This document shows, piece after piece, positions 1 through 12,582 of a stretch of 64,000 nucleotides of DNA (position 1 is the stretch's first letter; each line of letters starts with the position of its first letter). Location of the stretch: assembly GCA_022818135.1 (NCBI GenBank), contig JAFMSR010000012.1, positions 6,325,358 to 6,389,357 on the forward strand, written 5' to 3'. A model generated the notes under the pieces. That model searched no databases. It was not told the DNA's origin and saw only the letters and a list, made by a program, of their open reading frames with translations. The translations under genes and the position numbers were made by a program. Source of the stretch: Saxidomus purpurata. Lineage: Eukaryota > Mollusca > Bivalvia > Venerida > Veneridae.

Positions 1-1930
1 ACGTGTTCTGTTTTTTCTTTTTTTGCAACATGATTTATTATAAATAACTATAATATAAAAAATATACACATTTTGTGTTTCAGAAGGCTCCAGGGCAGTA
101 CACTGCTTATTCCGGTTCCGAAACGCTAGCCAATAATTTGCAGATTCTGATTGGTCACATTATAACGAAGTTGGTTAGCAACGCGTCCATACCAACGGCA
201 GTTCAAATCAATATATACGACTACGTCGAAAAAATGTTTTAATGGATACTATTTACTGTACTACCATGAACTCACTGGTTGTACTCGAAGCATTCCATGC
301 ATTCCGTAGAATTTTATTTTGACTGTTCTTCTTTACCTCTCCATTAAAACACTATTCGTAATATTTTATTGTTGCTGTTGTTACAGGCAATATCGGAGTG
401 TTGCAAATTTTACAACAATTAATTTAAATCACGTTACTTCATTCATAACAATGCAAATCCGTGCTGCACTCATATATGTTGTGAAAATACTCGGGAGGGA
501 ATTTCAGCAGCCAGAAATAGTTCCGGCCTGCAATAATTCTGCAAAAATATCAATCAACTGAAATGATGTAACATATCACGCGCTGGAAATTCTGAGAACT
601 CCCCGCAGCGGTTACTTCCCCTTACAGTCAGGGGCGTAGCTAGATCTATTTGTAATGTACGCATCGATTTTGCTGGGGCCATGGGACCGTAGGACCCCCG
701 GTGGGTACAGGGCAAAGCAGCCGAGACCCCCGGAAGCTCTGTGGTTTTAGCAATTTCTGAACAATTCAGATGCGTTTCCAAGAACTTATGTATCTATTGT
801 AGACGAAATAAAAGTTGATATGAAATGAAAAGTTCTCTCTCCCAGTCTGTGTGATGTGAAAAGTGTTTTAATTTGGAAAACCATGGCCCTTATACAAACT
901 CTAGAAGTTTGCTCCCCCTTCTAGTAACTGTTAGTGGGACCATTCTTTGTTTTATGAATGGTTTTTAATCATAAGGGATATACATATAGAAAAAGTTACA
1001 AGCTATCACGGAGTTTATTAAAAAAAGAATTAAATCATATTCTAAGCATACATAGTATTGCATGTCCTGAAAACGTTAGACCAAACGTTAAACTCTTTCT
1101 TTTCTTGATTATGTCCGCAATCATCTCTGCATTAACTCAATGTCCATATGAATGTTCACAAGTCCAATACGCCCTGTAGTCAGGCAGGCTCTCTGGTACG
1201 TCTTCAACCGTCTTGTGCTATAATTACTGACGATTTACGCAGTTCTAGTATATTTATAGTCTTTTATATGATTTCGAACAAGAGTTCTGTTAACTAATAT
1301 ATGATCAGGCAATGTAACAAAACTGTACAATATAATTTATTATGTTTCCGCAATATTGTCCAGGCGTAAAAGAGTGAATTAAAAGCTGACGTTAATAGTT
1401 TAAACATATTTTATTGCCAATATTGTATTTACATAGTATTCACAACAAATAACACAATACAAGTTTATATAGAGCCACAAGTTCGTACAACTTAATTACG
1501 ACTCTCCCCTTTAACTATAATATAAGAAATTTGGCAGAGGTTTTAACTTCTTCAACACAATATAAATACAATGGGCAATTAATTAATTAAAAGTTCAAAA
1601 CAAGTTTTGTTTAGTTTTATCATTAATTGCAATCGAGATAAGACAGAGAGAGGAGTTATAAAGTGGAGAAGGGGAAAAGATATGAGAATTGCTGATGCTA
1701 ATATGGCATATTCGTTTATCTTACTTTTTTAAAAGGCATATGCATAGGTTGTAAGGACCATAGTATATTTTAATAGATTTCATTAAATAATCTGACATTT
1801 TCTGTTCAATATTTTATCAGTCTCGTTATTTGGTCTAATTTGGAGCCGGAGAAGGCCCGTTCGTAATAAACCAATTACTCCGAACGTTTACAGCGCTTTT
1901 GTCTAAGGGAAATAACTACGGCACAAGAAA
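1..1930. other. Intergenic, no gene recognised
   Basis: AT-rich sequence with only short frames that show no recognisable domain. Around 625-760 there is a stretch resembling a dispersed repeat ('ggggcgtagctag' followed by C-rich runs). I see no RNA gene or splice-supported exon here. Confidence 0.5.
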
Positions 1931-4500
1931 AAGAAATATTATTGTGTGAGCACTCCTCATATTGAGCGTTGTTCAGTGAGCACTACTCACGGTAAGCCTT
2001 GTTCAGTGAGAACTTCTCATGGTGAACCTTGTTCAGTGAGAACTTCTCACTGTGAAACTTGTTCAGTGAGCATTGTTCAGTGAGTACTACTCACAGTGAG
2101 CGTTGTTCAATGAGCACTACTCATCATGTTCAGTTAAGCTTCTCTTGGTGAGCATTGTTCAGTGAGCATTGTTCAGTGAGTACTACTCACAGTGAGCGTT
2201 GTTCAGTAAGCACTACTCACGGTAAGCCTTTTTCAGTGAGCACTTCTCACGGTGAACCATGTTTAGTGAGCACTTCTCATGGTGAACCTTGTTCAGTGAG
2301 CACTTCTCACGGTGAACCTTGTTCAGTGAACACTACACAGTGAGCGTTGTTCAGTGAGTACTACTCACAGTGAGCGTTGTTCAATGAGCACTACTCACGG
2401 TAAGCACTTCTCTCGGTGAGCATAGTTCAGTGAGCCTTTCTCGTAGTACACCTTGTTCAGTGAGCATTGTTCAGTGAGTACTACTCACAGTTAGCGTTGT
2501 TCAATGAGCACTACTCACGGTAAGCACTTCTCTCGGTGAGCATAGTTCAGTGAGCCTTTCTCGTAGTACACCTTGTTCAGTGAGCATTGTTCAGTGAGTA
2601 CTACTCACAGTTAGCGTTGTTCAATGAGCACTACGGTAAGCGCTTCTCTCAGTGAGCATTGTTGAGTTGGTGTGCACTTCTTGGTGCTGTAGGGCTCGTT
2701 TTGGGGAGGCTGCGTTTTTGGTACGTGGCATTCCCTGTTTGATATTATTTTTGTTTTTTTGTACTCCTCAAATTGAGCGTTGTTCAGTGAGCACTACTCA
2801 CGTTAAGCCTTGTAAGTGAGCACTTCTCATGGTGAACCTTGTTCAGCGAGTAATTCTCACGGTAAGCCTTGTTCAGGGAGCACTTCTCACTATGAACCTT
2901 GTTCAGTGAGCGTTGTTCAATGAGCACTACTGATCATGTTCAGTTACGCTTCTCTCGTTGAGCATTGTTCAGTGAACATTGTTCCGTGAGTACTACTCAC
3001 AGTGAGCGTTGTGCAGTTAGCACTACTCACGGTAAGCCTTCTATAGTGAGCACTTCTAACGGTGAACCATGTTTAGTGAGCACTTCTCATGGTGAACCTT
3101 GTTCAGTGAGCACTTCTCACTGTGAACCTTGTTCAGTGAGCACTCCTCATGGTGAACCTTCTTCAGTGAGCTATTCTCACGGTAAGCCTTGTTCAGTGAC
3201 GTTTATCACTGTGAACCTTGTTCAGTGAGCATTGTTCAATGAGTACTACTCACACTGAGCGTTGTTCAATGAGCACTACTGATTATGTTCAGTTACGCTT
3301 CTCTCGATGAGCATTGTTCAGTGAGCATTTTTCAGTGAACATTGTTTAGTGAGTACTACTCACAGTGAGCGTTATTCAGTTAGCACTACTCACGGTAAGT
3401 CTCTAAAGTGAGCACTTCTCACGGTGAACCATGTTCAGTGAGCACTTCTCATGGTGAACCTTGTTCAGTGAGCACTTCTCGCTGTGAACCTTGTTCAGTG
3501 AGCACTCCTCATGGTGAACCTTCTTCAGTGAGCAATTCTCACGGTAAGCCTTGTTCAGTGACGCTTATCACTGTGAACCTTGTTCAGTAAGCATTGTTCA
3601 ATGAGTACTACTCACACTGAGCGTTGTTCAATGAGCACTACTGATCATGTTCAGTTACGCTTCTCTCGATGAGCATTGTTCAGTGAACATTGTTTAGTGA
3701 GTACTACTCACAGTGAGCGTTATTCAGTAAGCACTACTCACGGTTAGTCTCTATAGTGAGCACTTCTCACGGTGAACCATGTTCAGTGAGCACTTCTCAT
3801 GGTGAACCTTGTTCAGTGAGCACTTCTCACCGCGAACCTTGTTCAGTGAGCACTGATTACGGTGAGCATTGTTCCGTTAGCACTACTCACGGTGTGTACT
3901 CATTACCATGATGACTGTTTAGTAAGCACTTCTCATAGTGAGTAATGTTCAGTGAGCACTTCTGGTGGTGAGTACTACTCACGTTGAAAAATTTTCAGTG
4001 AGCACTTCTCACAATGAGCACTTTTCAGTGACTGCTACTCAAAATGAGTTCTTTTCAGTGAGCACTACTGATCGTAATCATTGTTCAGTGAGCACTTCTC
4101 ATGGTGAGTACAGTCCAGTGAGCACTACTGATTGTGAGCATTGTTCAGTCAGCACTACTCACAGTGAGTACTGTTCAGTTAACACTACCGATGGTGAGCA
4201 TTGTTTACTGTTCAGTGAGCTCTACTCACGATGAGTACACAGTGATTACTATTCAGTGCGCACTTCTGATATTCAGTACTGTCAAGTAAGTACTTTTAAT
4301 GGTGAGTACTGTCCAGTGAGCACTTTTCACGGTGGCCACTGTTCAGTGAGCACCACTAATGGTGAACACTGTTCAGAGAGCGCTACTCACAGTGAGCACT
4401 ATTCACGTAGATCACTGTTCAGTTCACTACTCACATTGAGCATGTTCAAAAAGCACTACTCATGGTGAGTAAATGTTCAGTTAGAACTTCTCTCCTTATA
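1930..4500. repeat. 30-bp minisatellite array
   Basis: About 2.5 kb of imperfect tandem copies of a 30-bp unit with core TTCAGTGAGCACTTCTCACG followed by GTGAACCTTG. Because 30 is divisible by three, frames in it read as a 10-residue Cys-Ser-Val-Ser-Thr repeat, but stops interrupt every frame and no start or splice context supports a protein. Positions 2401-2520 and 2521-2640 form a nearly exact 120-bp higher-order duplication. A non-repeat island lies at about 2665-2760. Copies become more diverged beyond 3900. Confidence 0.95.
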
Positions 4501-4829
4501 TAGTGAGCATTTTTGAGATATTGTAGAACTTCAAATTATATCATGATTTTGCATGGCAAATTTGATATATTTTGCTACTGTGAATTATTTAACTTTTGCA
4601 TGACGAAAACTTCGCGATTTCTGAGTCCCACTGAGCGGACAAACTTATTCGCTAATTTTAAATTCATGAAAGGAGATTTCTCTTATAGTACAATGTACAT
4701 CTATCTAAAACTATATATATCACTAAATGTGATTAATACTCCCGAAATACTGCTTTACAAACTGAGAAAGTTCGTAGTAACAGAATACCTTGCAGAAAAA
4801 ACTAAAATAAAGATATTGTCCTTGTCAAG

Positions 4830-5390
4830 ATAGAGTTATGGTTCTTGTCATTGTGCTGGACCATTGTAGTAAGTTGTATTGAATTCCAACCAATTGTTTT
4901 CAAGTTCTGCTCCGGACAAGAAAAGTAAAAAAGGGCAATAACTCTGTAATTACTCAAGATAGAGTTTTGGTTCTTATGCACTGCACTTCATCTCATTTTG
5001 CTTGACCATTGTATAAAGTTTATTGAATTCCAACTAGTAGTTTTCAAGTTATGCTACAGACAAAGAAAAGTACCAAAGGGCAATAACTCTGTAATTAGTC
5101 AAGATGGAGTTATGGTTCTTGTGTACTACACTTCCTCTCTATGTACTTGACCATTGTACATTGTATGGAGTTGTATTGAATTCCAACCAATTGTTTTCAA
5201 GTTATGCTCCCGACAAGGAAAAGTAACAAAGGGCAATAACTCTGTAATTAGTCAAGATGGAGTTATGGTTCTTGTGCACTGCACTCTCTCTCTATGTACT
5301 TGACAATTGTATGAAGTTGTATTGAATTCCAACTAGTAGTTTTCAAGTTATGCCCCGGACAAGGAAAATGCAACAGACCGCCGGCCCGAC
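4830..5390. repeat. About 150-bp tandem repeat, 3-4 copies
   Basis: Repeated blocks contain 'gggcaataactctgtaatt', 'gagttatggttcttgt' and 'ttgtattgaattccaac'. The first motif starts near 4933, 5078 and 5231. Related sequence recurs near 25250, 37780 and 42330, so this is a dispersed family that is locally tandem here. Confidence 0.8.
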
Positions 5391-6110
5391 CACCACTTCG
5401 TTGCTGGGGTATAATGAATATTCCGCGATATTTTCTAATTAGCCAAGTGAGAAAATCGCGAAAAATATATGTAGGATATGTTCGTCCTTTGAGAAAATTA
5501 TATGTTTTAAGACTAGGTTTTCATTAAAATGAAATTTCATATCGGTCTACTTGAGTGAGCGAAGCGATTGAGAAAAATTATAGCATTTTAAAGCCATCTT
5601 AGGTCTTTTCTGCGAGAACAAACAAGTATGATCTGGATATATCGCTTGTGATTACCCCCACTCACACTTTCATTTTTATTGCATTTTCGGGACATTTAAA
5701 TTTTCGATGTATACACACGTGCGTATTGCGCGTAACGACAGCTACGCGCCTGAGTCAAAATACAGTAATAGAGCTGAATCGCTGCGAGGTGTTTGACACC
5801 TTGTGCTTTCGCCCGATATAGGTATAGCCTATTTTCATACAATTTCTGATGGATCAAGATTAATTGTTTCAAAAGAACTTATATTTTTACTATAATAAAA
5901 ATGAGAAATGATTAATATTTTTTTTTTTGCCTTTTTTCCAGTTATCCAATATCTTTGTAATTTGCCAGAAGACTCCCAGAAAGAGGCTGTAAATAGATTG
6001 TACATGAATAAGCATGCCTATTTTCACGGACCTATAAACACGTATATATAGGTCCGTACTATTTTGAATTATAGTCGAAAGAACTTTAGTTCCAATGATG
6101 TGCAGCGTAT

Positions 6111-6113
6111 ATC

Positions 6114-6158
<45 letters not shown>
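6111..6158. repeat. (TAA)n microsatellite
   Basis: An uninterrupted ATA/TAA trinucleotide run of about 16 units. Confidence 0.95.
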
Positions 6159-6159
<1 letters not shown>

Positions 6160-6529
6160 TCTTTATTTAAAGAAGGTTTACACATAAAGCAATGTTCAAA
6201 ACATACAAAACTTATTTACAATGTGGCCTTCTAGAAAAGAACCAAAAATGCAAAGAAAAACGGTAAATGAAATAACAATCTATACATTTATGCAAATATA
6301 CATTCGATCCCGACAAACACTCGTCATTACCTCAATAAGTGAAATTATAATTATCAATTATACAGAACACATAATTTATCTAAATTTTTCTAAAACGTAG
6401 CGCATTTTACAACATGCAATAAAGCAAAAGTAGGGAAAAAACAACAACCAGATAAATCTAAGGAAATACCAAAACATTCATTCGTTTTTACTAACAGGGA
6501 AATACCCCACGGCTATTGTAAAGTTTTAG

Positions 6530-6733
6530 AAGCCAGTTTATTAGTCTATACTAATTTATTTAAGCTCGATTGTGAAGAAAGCTTGTAGCTTATCGAGTCA
6601 CTCTCGAGTCCGCTTCCTGGAAAAACCAGTACTGGTGTCATATGAGGAGGTACGGTCGTGACCTTGGTGAGGCTCGAACCCGCAACCTCCTGGACGAGCG
6701 GCAGACACCTTTACCTCTACACCACCGCTCCCG
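6530..6733 (-). mobile_element. tRNA-derived SINE, near full length
   Basis: Read on the minus strand, it starts with a tRNA-like head: an A-box-like stretch, then a B box with GGTTCGAGCC form (the plus strand shows ggctcgaaccc). A body follows with 'ccagtactggtttttcc' and 'gagagtgactcgataagc', then an AT-rich tail ending in 'aaattagtata'. The same body and tail occur at 53150-53315, and the tail alone near 26640, so these three belong to one family. Confidence 0.85.
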
Positions 6734-6949
6734 TCTCAAGATGTATTTCCCTGTTACGTACAATTCCAGATTTAAAAGGAAAATTCGATTTGGTCTTAGT
6801 AATGGACCTTTAAGGTAGCGGTTGACAAAAGTTAGAACTTCATTTTATCTATAAAAAAAGGTGGTTGACGCGATTTTGAGTAAATGAAAGAGATGGATAC
6901 CTAATTTCATAGTTAAATTCCTGTCGAGTTTTATCTTTATGCAATAAGA

Positions 6950-7060
6950 GGGTGCAAAATGTCACAGGGTGAGAAAATGTGTACCTGACCGGGGCTCGAA
7001 CCCGGGACCCTTCGCTTACAAGACAAATGCTCTCCGGCAACCGGCACTTTTTCTCCACAA
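6950..7060 (-). mobile_element. tRNA-like SINE head or tRNA pseudogene
   Basis: The minus strand shows a tRNA-like sequence with a good B box (GGGTTCGAGCCC), a 5-bp T stem (CCGGG/CCCGG) and a loop CTTGTAA whose middle would be the anticodon TGT. The acceptor ends do not pair (GTGCCGG against TCAGGTA), which argues against a functional tRNA and for a SINE head or relic. Confidence 0.6.
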
Positions 7061-7064
7061 TTAT

Positions 7065-8600
7065 GGTTTAGTCCGTACCATGACATGTGCGTCAGGAAAA
7101 CGAACTTAATCCTTGTTTTTCAGTTATCAAATATGTCACTCGAAATATTGACCGTTATTCACTGGTCGAAAAAGTAGGCTTACTCTACACTCATAAATAA
7201 CTATAGTTTGAAGGTAAAACATATTATGTTGATAGTTATGAACTATTAAAGTACTAAACCTTATTCATGAAGACTGAAAACGCAGGAGTATTTTATTGAC
7301 CTTTTTTAAATACTACTGTATAATTGTTTTTCCAGTTAAATCATAATATTTGAAATATAACAAATGTGCAAAAATCCAAAACCTCTCCAGTGACCCCCAT
7401 GAGTAGTTTTATCAATCAGAAGAAAATCAAATAAAGTATGCAAGGTATTTAATCTTCTGTGGATGTTGGTTCCTCCTAAATCTGTGGATGTTGGTTCCTC
7501 CTATATCTGTTAATGGGTACCAGTAATAGAATTAGGAAATGGTAATGTCTGGTGACCGATTTATATGTATATACTTTTATTTCCTCCAGTATAGAAGAGT
7601 ATAACAATTACGTATGTACACACATATAAAATACATATAAACAATTTGATAAATATATACTCGAGACAATCTTTAGTAACATCTTCCTTAATAAAGTCCA
7701 AATTACTACATGCATCCCATAAAAATAAACCGATATTACTCAGCAATATCGAAAAAAACAACATTGTTTTTAAGCTACCAATTGCATAAATTATACAAAA
7801 AATCTAATTAATAGTAATTTATATCATTAATAGTAATTAGTTACATAATTGATCTTAAACGAGTATACAAAAATATCCTATTTAAGATTATAAGTTCTTT
7901 AAGGAAGGTTACAACAATTTAAGAGACGTGTAAAATAAAAAAAGCCGAAAGAAATAAGTAGAAACTTCTCTTGTTCTTCTCCTCTGCTGATGAGAGGTTT
8001 TGACCGGATTTTTATAAACTGGAATTAGCGCATTTGCATTAAGTACAGGACAGACTTTCTGCGTCTGCAGATACATTATGTATGTAAATGGCAAATAGTT
8101 TATGAATAAACAGCCTAATATTGAGAACAGAAAATACATAAAAAACTTAGGAAGCATTGAACGGTTAAAGCGGTAAAATGATAAAAAATATTTTCAAATA
8201 TGTACTAGGCACTCCACAGATGTGATCGTCTGATGAAAAGTAAAAAGTTTAAGGTGCTGTATAAAAACTGATCACTATAAATTCGAATTTGCATGAAGTT
8301 TAGAGCTTTGTAGTAGATGCATGTTATACAAATTTAGGTCGGGTAATCAGCGGGGAGTCATACCTAATCATCAGACAGATCACAGGGGGAAGGGGAGGGG
8401 GCGGGAGTAGTCATACCTAATCACCTCACGACAGGGGCTTAGTTCGGCGCTAACTGCGCTAAGATCAGGAATCCGGTAATACAATACGTTTACATCAATC
8501 ATACCTGACATATCAAAACAACTGTCTTCAGTCTGAATACATTAAAATGTAACAGAATACTGTACAATGCATACGTCGAACTGCAATGTTCTCTTTCTGC
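7065..8600. other. Intergenic, TLR 3' side
   Basis: AT-rich sequence. A two-copy 'tctgtggatgttggttcc' repeat lies at 7455-7515. An 82-codon hydrophobic frame (8157 to 7909, minus) has no recognisable domain and no splice support. G-rich runs occur near 8385-8410. I find no clear AATAAA for the TLR close to its stop. Confidence 0.4.
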
Positions 8601-8610
8601 AAGGATTATA

Positions 8611-10839
8611 TCATACATTATCAACAATAAGATCGAGGATAGATTTGCAAACATTCTCCCATGATGTTTTCAGGACATATTGTCCATTTTCCACTGTACA
8701 AAGAATTCTAGCATTTTTTTTGTAAAGTAACCGTAACATTGGCATCATCAACTCTTCGTTGACATTTTCCTTCAACAAAAGCACTATCGGCTTCTTGAGC
8801 CGATAAGCCTGGTCGAGTTCATTGTGACAGTAGTGACTTGTACAAAACGCATTTGACACAACTACAATAACCAATGATGAACTTTCTAAACATTTCGTTG
8901 TCTCGTCAAGCACAAAGAATCCTGGCCGTAGGTTTCTGTCTCCTGTACATATCAGTTCACGGTCGATACCCGTCATTTCTTTCAACACGCGGCCGAGTTG
9001 AACGTCAACAAAATTCAACACAAATTTTTCATCTGTGCTACTAAACGATAAGAAAACTGCAAATTCATATTGGCCTTGACCTTTTCCCAACAGTTCAAGA
9101 CCACGCTTTTGGTTTTTCAATCGGAGGGCGCGTGTTCTTAACCTATAGAATATGACAAAGGTAATACTGGCTGCAAGGACAATGAACCCCGCCGAAACAC
9201 TTGTAGCTATGATAATAACTTTCCTCTCACAAATCTGTTTTACCCTTTTTATTGAGTCATAGTTTACACTGGCAGCAGAGCTAGTCTCATCGATGCAGAG
9301 CAGACCGGTAGAATTTACTAGCTCTGATTGCATTATCCATTCGAGGAAGGATTCTGATTCGCACTGGGAGCAGGATACTGGATTGTTTCTTAAGTCGACA
9401 ATCGGTCGTGTATGCGTTTCATCCGATTTGGACTGTGAAAGAAGCGAGTTTAAATTGTTGATAGACTCTCCATTTAGATATGTAATAACATTTTTTCTCA
9501 GATCTAAGAGTTGAAGCTTTTTCATGTTGTCTAAGAGGAAGGTCACTTGATCAATACGATTATTTGAAAGATCAATGCTAAGTACTTCACTGCTACGTTT
9601 AAAAATATCTTTTGGAATGATCTTCAATCCGTTACTTGAGAGACTTATTGACTCTAACAGTGTTAGAGAAGACAGAAGTGTTTCAAACAATGTTATGTTT
9701 TCCATGGCCATAATAGACAGTTGATTGTGCGATAAGTTCAGACTCTTTATGTTTGGCATCATCGACAGCATGCTTGGATGAAGGAATTCAAGTCCATTGC
9801 TAGAAATATCCACTATTTCAGAGGAATCGATTGTATGATTTTGAAAAACTAATCTAACGTCTAATCTTTTGAAATTGTTCTGTCGTACAACGATTTCCTT
9901 TACGTTCCATTGTATATCATAGTCTATAGTTGCAGTGCACCTGTCTAGTCGGAGCGAAGTCATCTTTATAACAGAACTAAAATTGAGTCTTTGTGTCGAA
10001 AGAATATTCCTTATAGGATCGTTCTCAGATTGTGTTTTAACAAAGTTAGACAAGTCAGTTCTTGAAATCGTAAGGTTTCCAACAGGTATGTCAAAAGTTA
10101 GTTTCGGCAAAGTCACGAAAGCTAAGTCAAACAATTCTATATTGCTTAGATTAATATGGCCATTGAAATTCCAGTCACCAATATTTGAATACGAGAGATC
10201 TAAGATCTTTAGTTTTCTTAAGTTCCGTGGCAAAGTCATTGGTCTTATCATACGTATTCCGGTTTTAATAATCTTTAGCCGTTGCAAATTCATGTGCGCC
10301 AATGCAGAAAGTAAAGGCTGTTCTATAGCCAACTCTACCACCTTATAGTTTAATCCTGATAGATCAAGTTCTTCCAGTTTTGGAAGAATTTCCTGTCCTG
10401 CAATGCTTGTTATGAACGTTCCTAATGAAAGTCTTCCGCACCAACTGAGATCTAATGTCGTTGTATTTTCTAAGCCAAGAAAAGTATCATTGTAGATGTC
10501 AAACTCTTTCGTTATGTGCAAATGAAGCTTCTGAAGACCTGTTAAGCCGCTGAAACATTGTGAATCAAAGGTCAGTTTCTGAGCCGTATCGCTAGTGTTG
10601 TCTCGAAGTTTTAAATGTGTCACGTGACTCCAATTGTTCGCGCGAAAAGTAGAGCTGTTCAATGCTAAGTCTTTACAAAAGTGCATGAAATCAGCAATTT
10701 CGACCTCTAATATGCCATTGGGAATATCCGCTGGAAAATAATTACATTGTAAAGTCCTTTCGCCATCCTGAACACACCTTTGAGCACCAACTATCGCAAT
10801 GTAAACAAATAAAATAAGCTTTGGTAATGTTTCCTGCAT
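8611..10839 (-). CDS. Toll-like receptor (LRR-TM-TIR), intronless
   Basis: A pattern-recognition receptor of the Toll family, predicted at the plasma or endosomal membrane, signalling through TIR adaptors such as MyD88. The 742-residue frame starts with a signal peptide (about residues 1-19). An LRR ectodomain follows, with repeats such as LKSLNLSHNQLS-type and LLDLRKN motifs. A single C-terminal cysteine cap has Cys at about 490, 493, 515 and 537. A transmembrane helix lies at about 541-566. The TIR domain spans about 590-742: box 1 is the YEFAVFLSFSS region, box 2 contains RPG at 638-640 (DRNLRPGFF), and SWENV is near the end. One cysteine cluster places it with single-cluster TLRs. The chosen ATG directly precedes the signal peptide. 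The whole CDS is in one exon, as is common for molluscan TLRs. The ligand cannot be told. At 742 residues the ectodomain is on the short side. Confidence 0.95.
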   Translation of the reverse strand: MQETLPKLILFVYIAIVGAQRCVQDGERTLQCNYFPADIPNGILEVEIADFMHFCKDLALNSSTFRANNWSHVTHLKLRDNTSDTAQKLTFDSQCFSGLTGLQKLHLHITKEFDIYNDTFLGLENTTTLDLSWCGRLSLGTFITSIAGQEILPKLEELDLSGLNYKVVELAIEQPLLSALAHMNLQRLKIIKTGIRMIRPMTLPRNLRKLKILDLSYSNIGDWNFNGHINLSNIELFDLAFVTLPKLTFDIPVGNLTISRTDLSNFVKTQSENDPIRNILSTQRLNFSSVIKMTSLRLDRCTATIDYDIQWNVKEIVVRQNNFKRLDVRLVFQNHTIDSSEIVDISSNGLEFLHPSMLSMMPNIKSLNLSHNQLSIMAMENITLFETLLSSLTLLESISLSSNGLKIIPKDIFKRSSEVLSIDLSNNRIDQVTFLLDNMKKLQLLDLRKNVITYLNGESINNLNSLLSQSKSDETHTRPIVDLRNNPVSCSQCESESFLEWIMQSELVNSTGLLCIDETSSAASVNYDSIKRVKQICERKVIIIATSVSAGFIVLAASITFVIFYRLRTRALRLKNQKRGLELLGKGQGQYEFAVFLSFSSTDEKFVLNFVDVQLGRVLKEMTGIDRELICTGDRNLRPGFFVLDETTKCLESSSLVIVVVSNAFCTSHYCHNELDQAYRLKKPIVLLLKENVNEELMMPMLRLLYKKNARILCTVENGQYVLKTSWENVCKSILDLIVDNV

Positions 10840-11310
10840 TTTCCTTTTTCAACTTGTGTTTTCGGAGAATAAGTATTTTGATCGCGTATGCTGATATTCG
10901 ATCATAGAGTCGAACATCCATACCATAAGAACATATTCAGAATACAGGCCTTCGCTGCTTCAGCATTTATTATCAATTCAGGTGAAACGTATACTTTACT
11001 TCCTCGTCACGTGGTGTTTACTTTTCAAAGCCCACCAGTTTTGTAACCTGACCCAGAAAGTAATGCATGGGAGATTGTCAAGCAAATTAACTGACAAACA
11101 AGCTAATGTTAATACCGGTATATACCCACAATAGCTTTATTCACGCAAAAATATACGGAAGCCCTGGAGGGACATTTATTATTTATTAATTATTAGTGAT
11201 TAATTATTACTTGTAATTTATAACTTATTATTTATAACTTATTACTTGTAATTTACTATTATTTATAACTTATTACTTGTAAATTATAACTTATTATTTA
11301 TAACTTATCG
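10840..11310. other. TLR upstream flank and AT-rich repeat
   Basis: Presumed TLR promoter side without a motif I can defend. From about 11175 to 11310 there is a degenerate AT-rich tandem repeat built of 'ttataacttattatt' and 'acttgtaattta' blocks. Confidence 0.6.
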
Positions 11311-11323
11311 ACACGTACTCATA

Positions 11324-12420
11324 ATGGCGGGAACTCTTGTTGTGCAGAGGCTGTTTTTATTACGAGGTAAGAATTATTCATTCACTGTATAGTGGATTGA
11401 TTAATTACAATAGAAAATCTAGCATCATTAAAAGAAATGTCATATTCTCATTTTAAAGGACCATATTCTACACAAAATGCACATTATCATACTTATTGAT
11501 ATTTAAATTTGTCGAAGTTGAATGCTTAAAAAAGACATATGAAGCTTTGAGTAAGATCTTTCATATAAGAGCTGAATAGTCTGCCCTTTTCTTCATTTTA
11601 CTGTAAAGGCATTGAAAAGGGGCATTTATGTTTCACGGTCCAAAATCAATGATTCAAGTATATAGTTTTCGCATTTGAATTGGTCGGAGACTGTTATTGT
11701 CTAGAATCTGGAATGGAGGTAAAATAAAGGGGACGGGGGCTATGGTTTATAGTCTTATAAATTAGTAAATAAGGACAGAAAGAGTAATATTTAAACTGAT
11801 TCTTCTTTATTTGCAGATAACAATGTTACTGACGGTAGTTTTTTTGTCTTCGTTGGTTATTTTGATGCTGCAAATAAAGACTTCTGTAGCTGTTGTGCAA
11901 TCTCACTTGCCACTGGAATGTCGCGGTGCACAATCGAGATTTCAGCTGATCAAAGAGTACTTTTATGCTGGATTTAAGTACTTTGAAATTGTGCTGCAAA
12001 CAACCTGCTTCGTCGATAAGATGTGAATAAACCACTACAAGATGTAGTAGACTAATATGGAAAGAAATTGAGCTCAGTGGACAATGTATAGGCTACAGAA
12101 ATATGTGGTGGCGTTTGATACACGATTATAAAATTAAAGTAAAAAGAAATGACGTTATAAGGTTGATGAAAGAAACTGATGCAGATGGTGTGTATTTACG
12201 TAAAGCTCATAGGCTGAGTAGAAGAATTTACTATGCACGTGGTCCTAACTTCGTTTAGATGTTGATGGATATGACAAACTGAAACCATTTGGTATATGCA
12301 TTAACGGAGCAGCCGCCGAATGAGCAATGGCGGGAATCAAAAGTTTTATGTACGGGAAGAGCACTGCGAATCAAAAATTTGAAGCCGTAGACGTCAAGGT
12401 GTCCACTGGCAGATAAATAA
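11324..12420 (+). pseudogene. Decayed integrase-core (transposon-derived) gene
   Basis: Several frames together resemble the integrase-core proteins common in fish and mollusc genomes. Around 11940-12020 one frame gives an HTH-like stretch (LIKEYFYAGFKYFEIV). From 12055 another gives IGYRNMWWRL, VIRLMKETDADGVYLR and RRIYYARGPNF, then a stop. One frame over from about 12255, the core motif DVDGYDKLKPFG appears, again followed by a stop. Frameshifts and stops make it non-functional. An ATG at 11324 with a plausible donor after 11366 and an acceptor before 11817 may be a remnant first intron. Which transposon superfamily it came from is not clear to me. Confidence 0.6.
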
Positions 12421-12582
12421 ATTGAAACATTTACGCGATTGTTGTAGATTCAACAAAATCAATCATATCCATATAGAATGTGTAAAATTTTGTCTATTGG
12501 ATGTTCTACATGCAGAATTGGATCGCATTGCACAGCACTGGAATCTACACAATATACGTAAACAGAAGTTAAATCTACCATG

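Noticed and set aside
2155..4468. Short Cys/Ser/Thr repeat frames
   Set aside because: They are by-products of the 30-bp minisatellite and are broken every few hundred bases.
6976..7050. Functional tRNA-Thr gene on the minus strand
   Set aside because: The T arm is good, but the acceptor stem does not pair, so I call it a SINE head or pseudogene.
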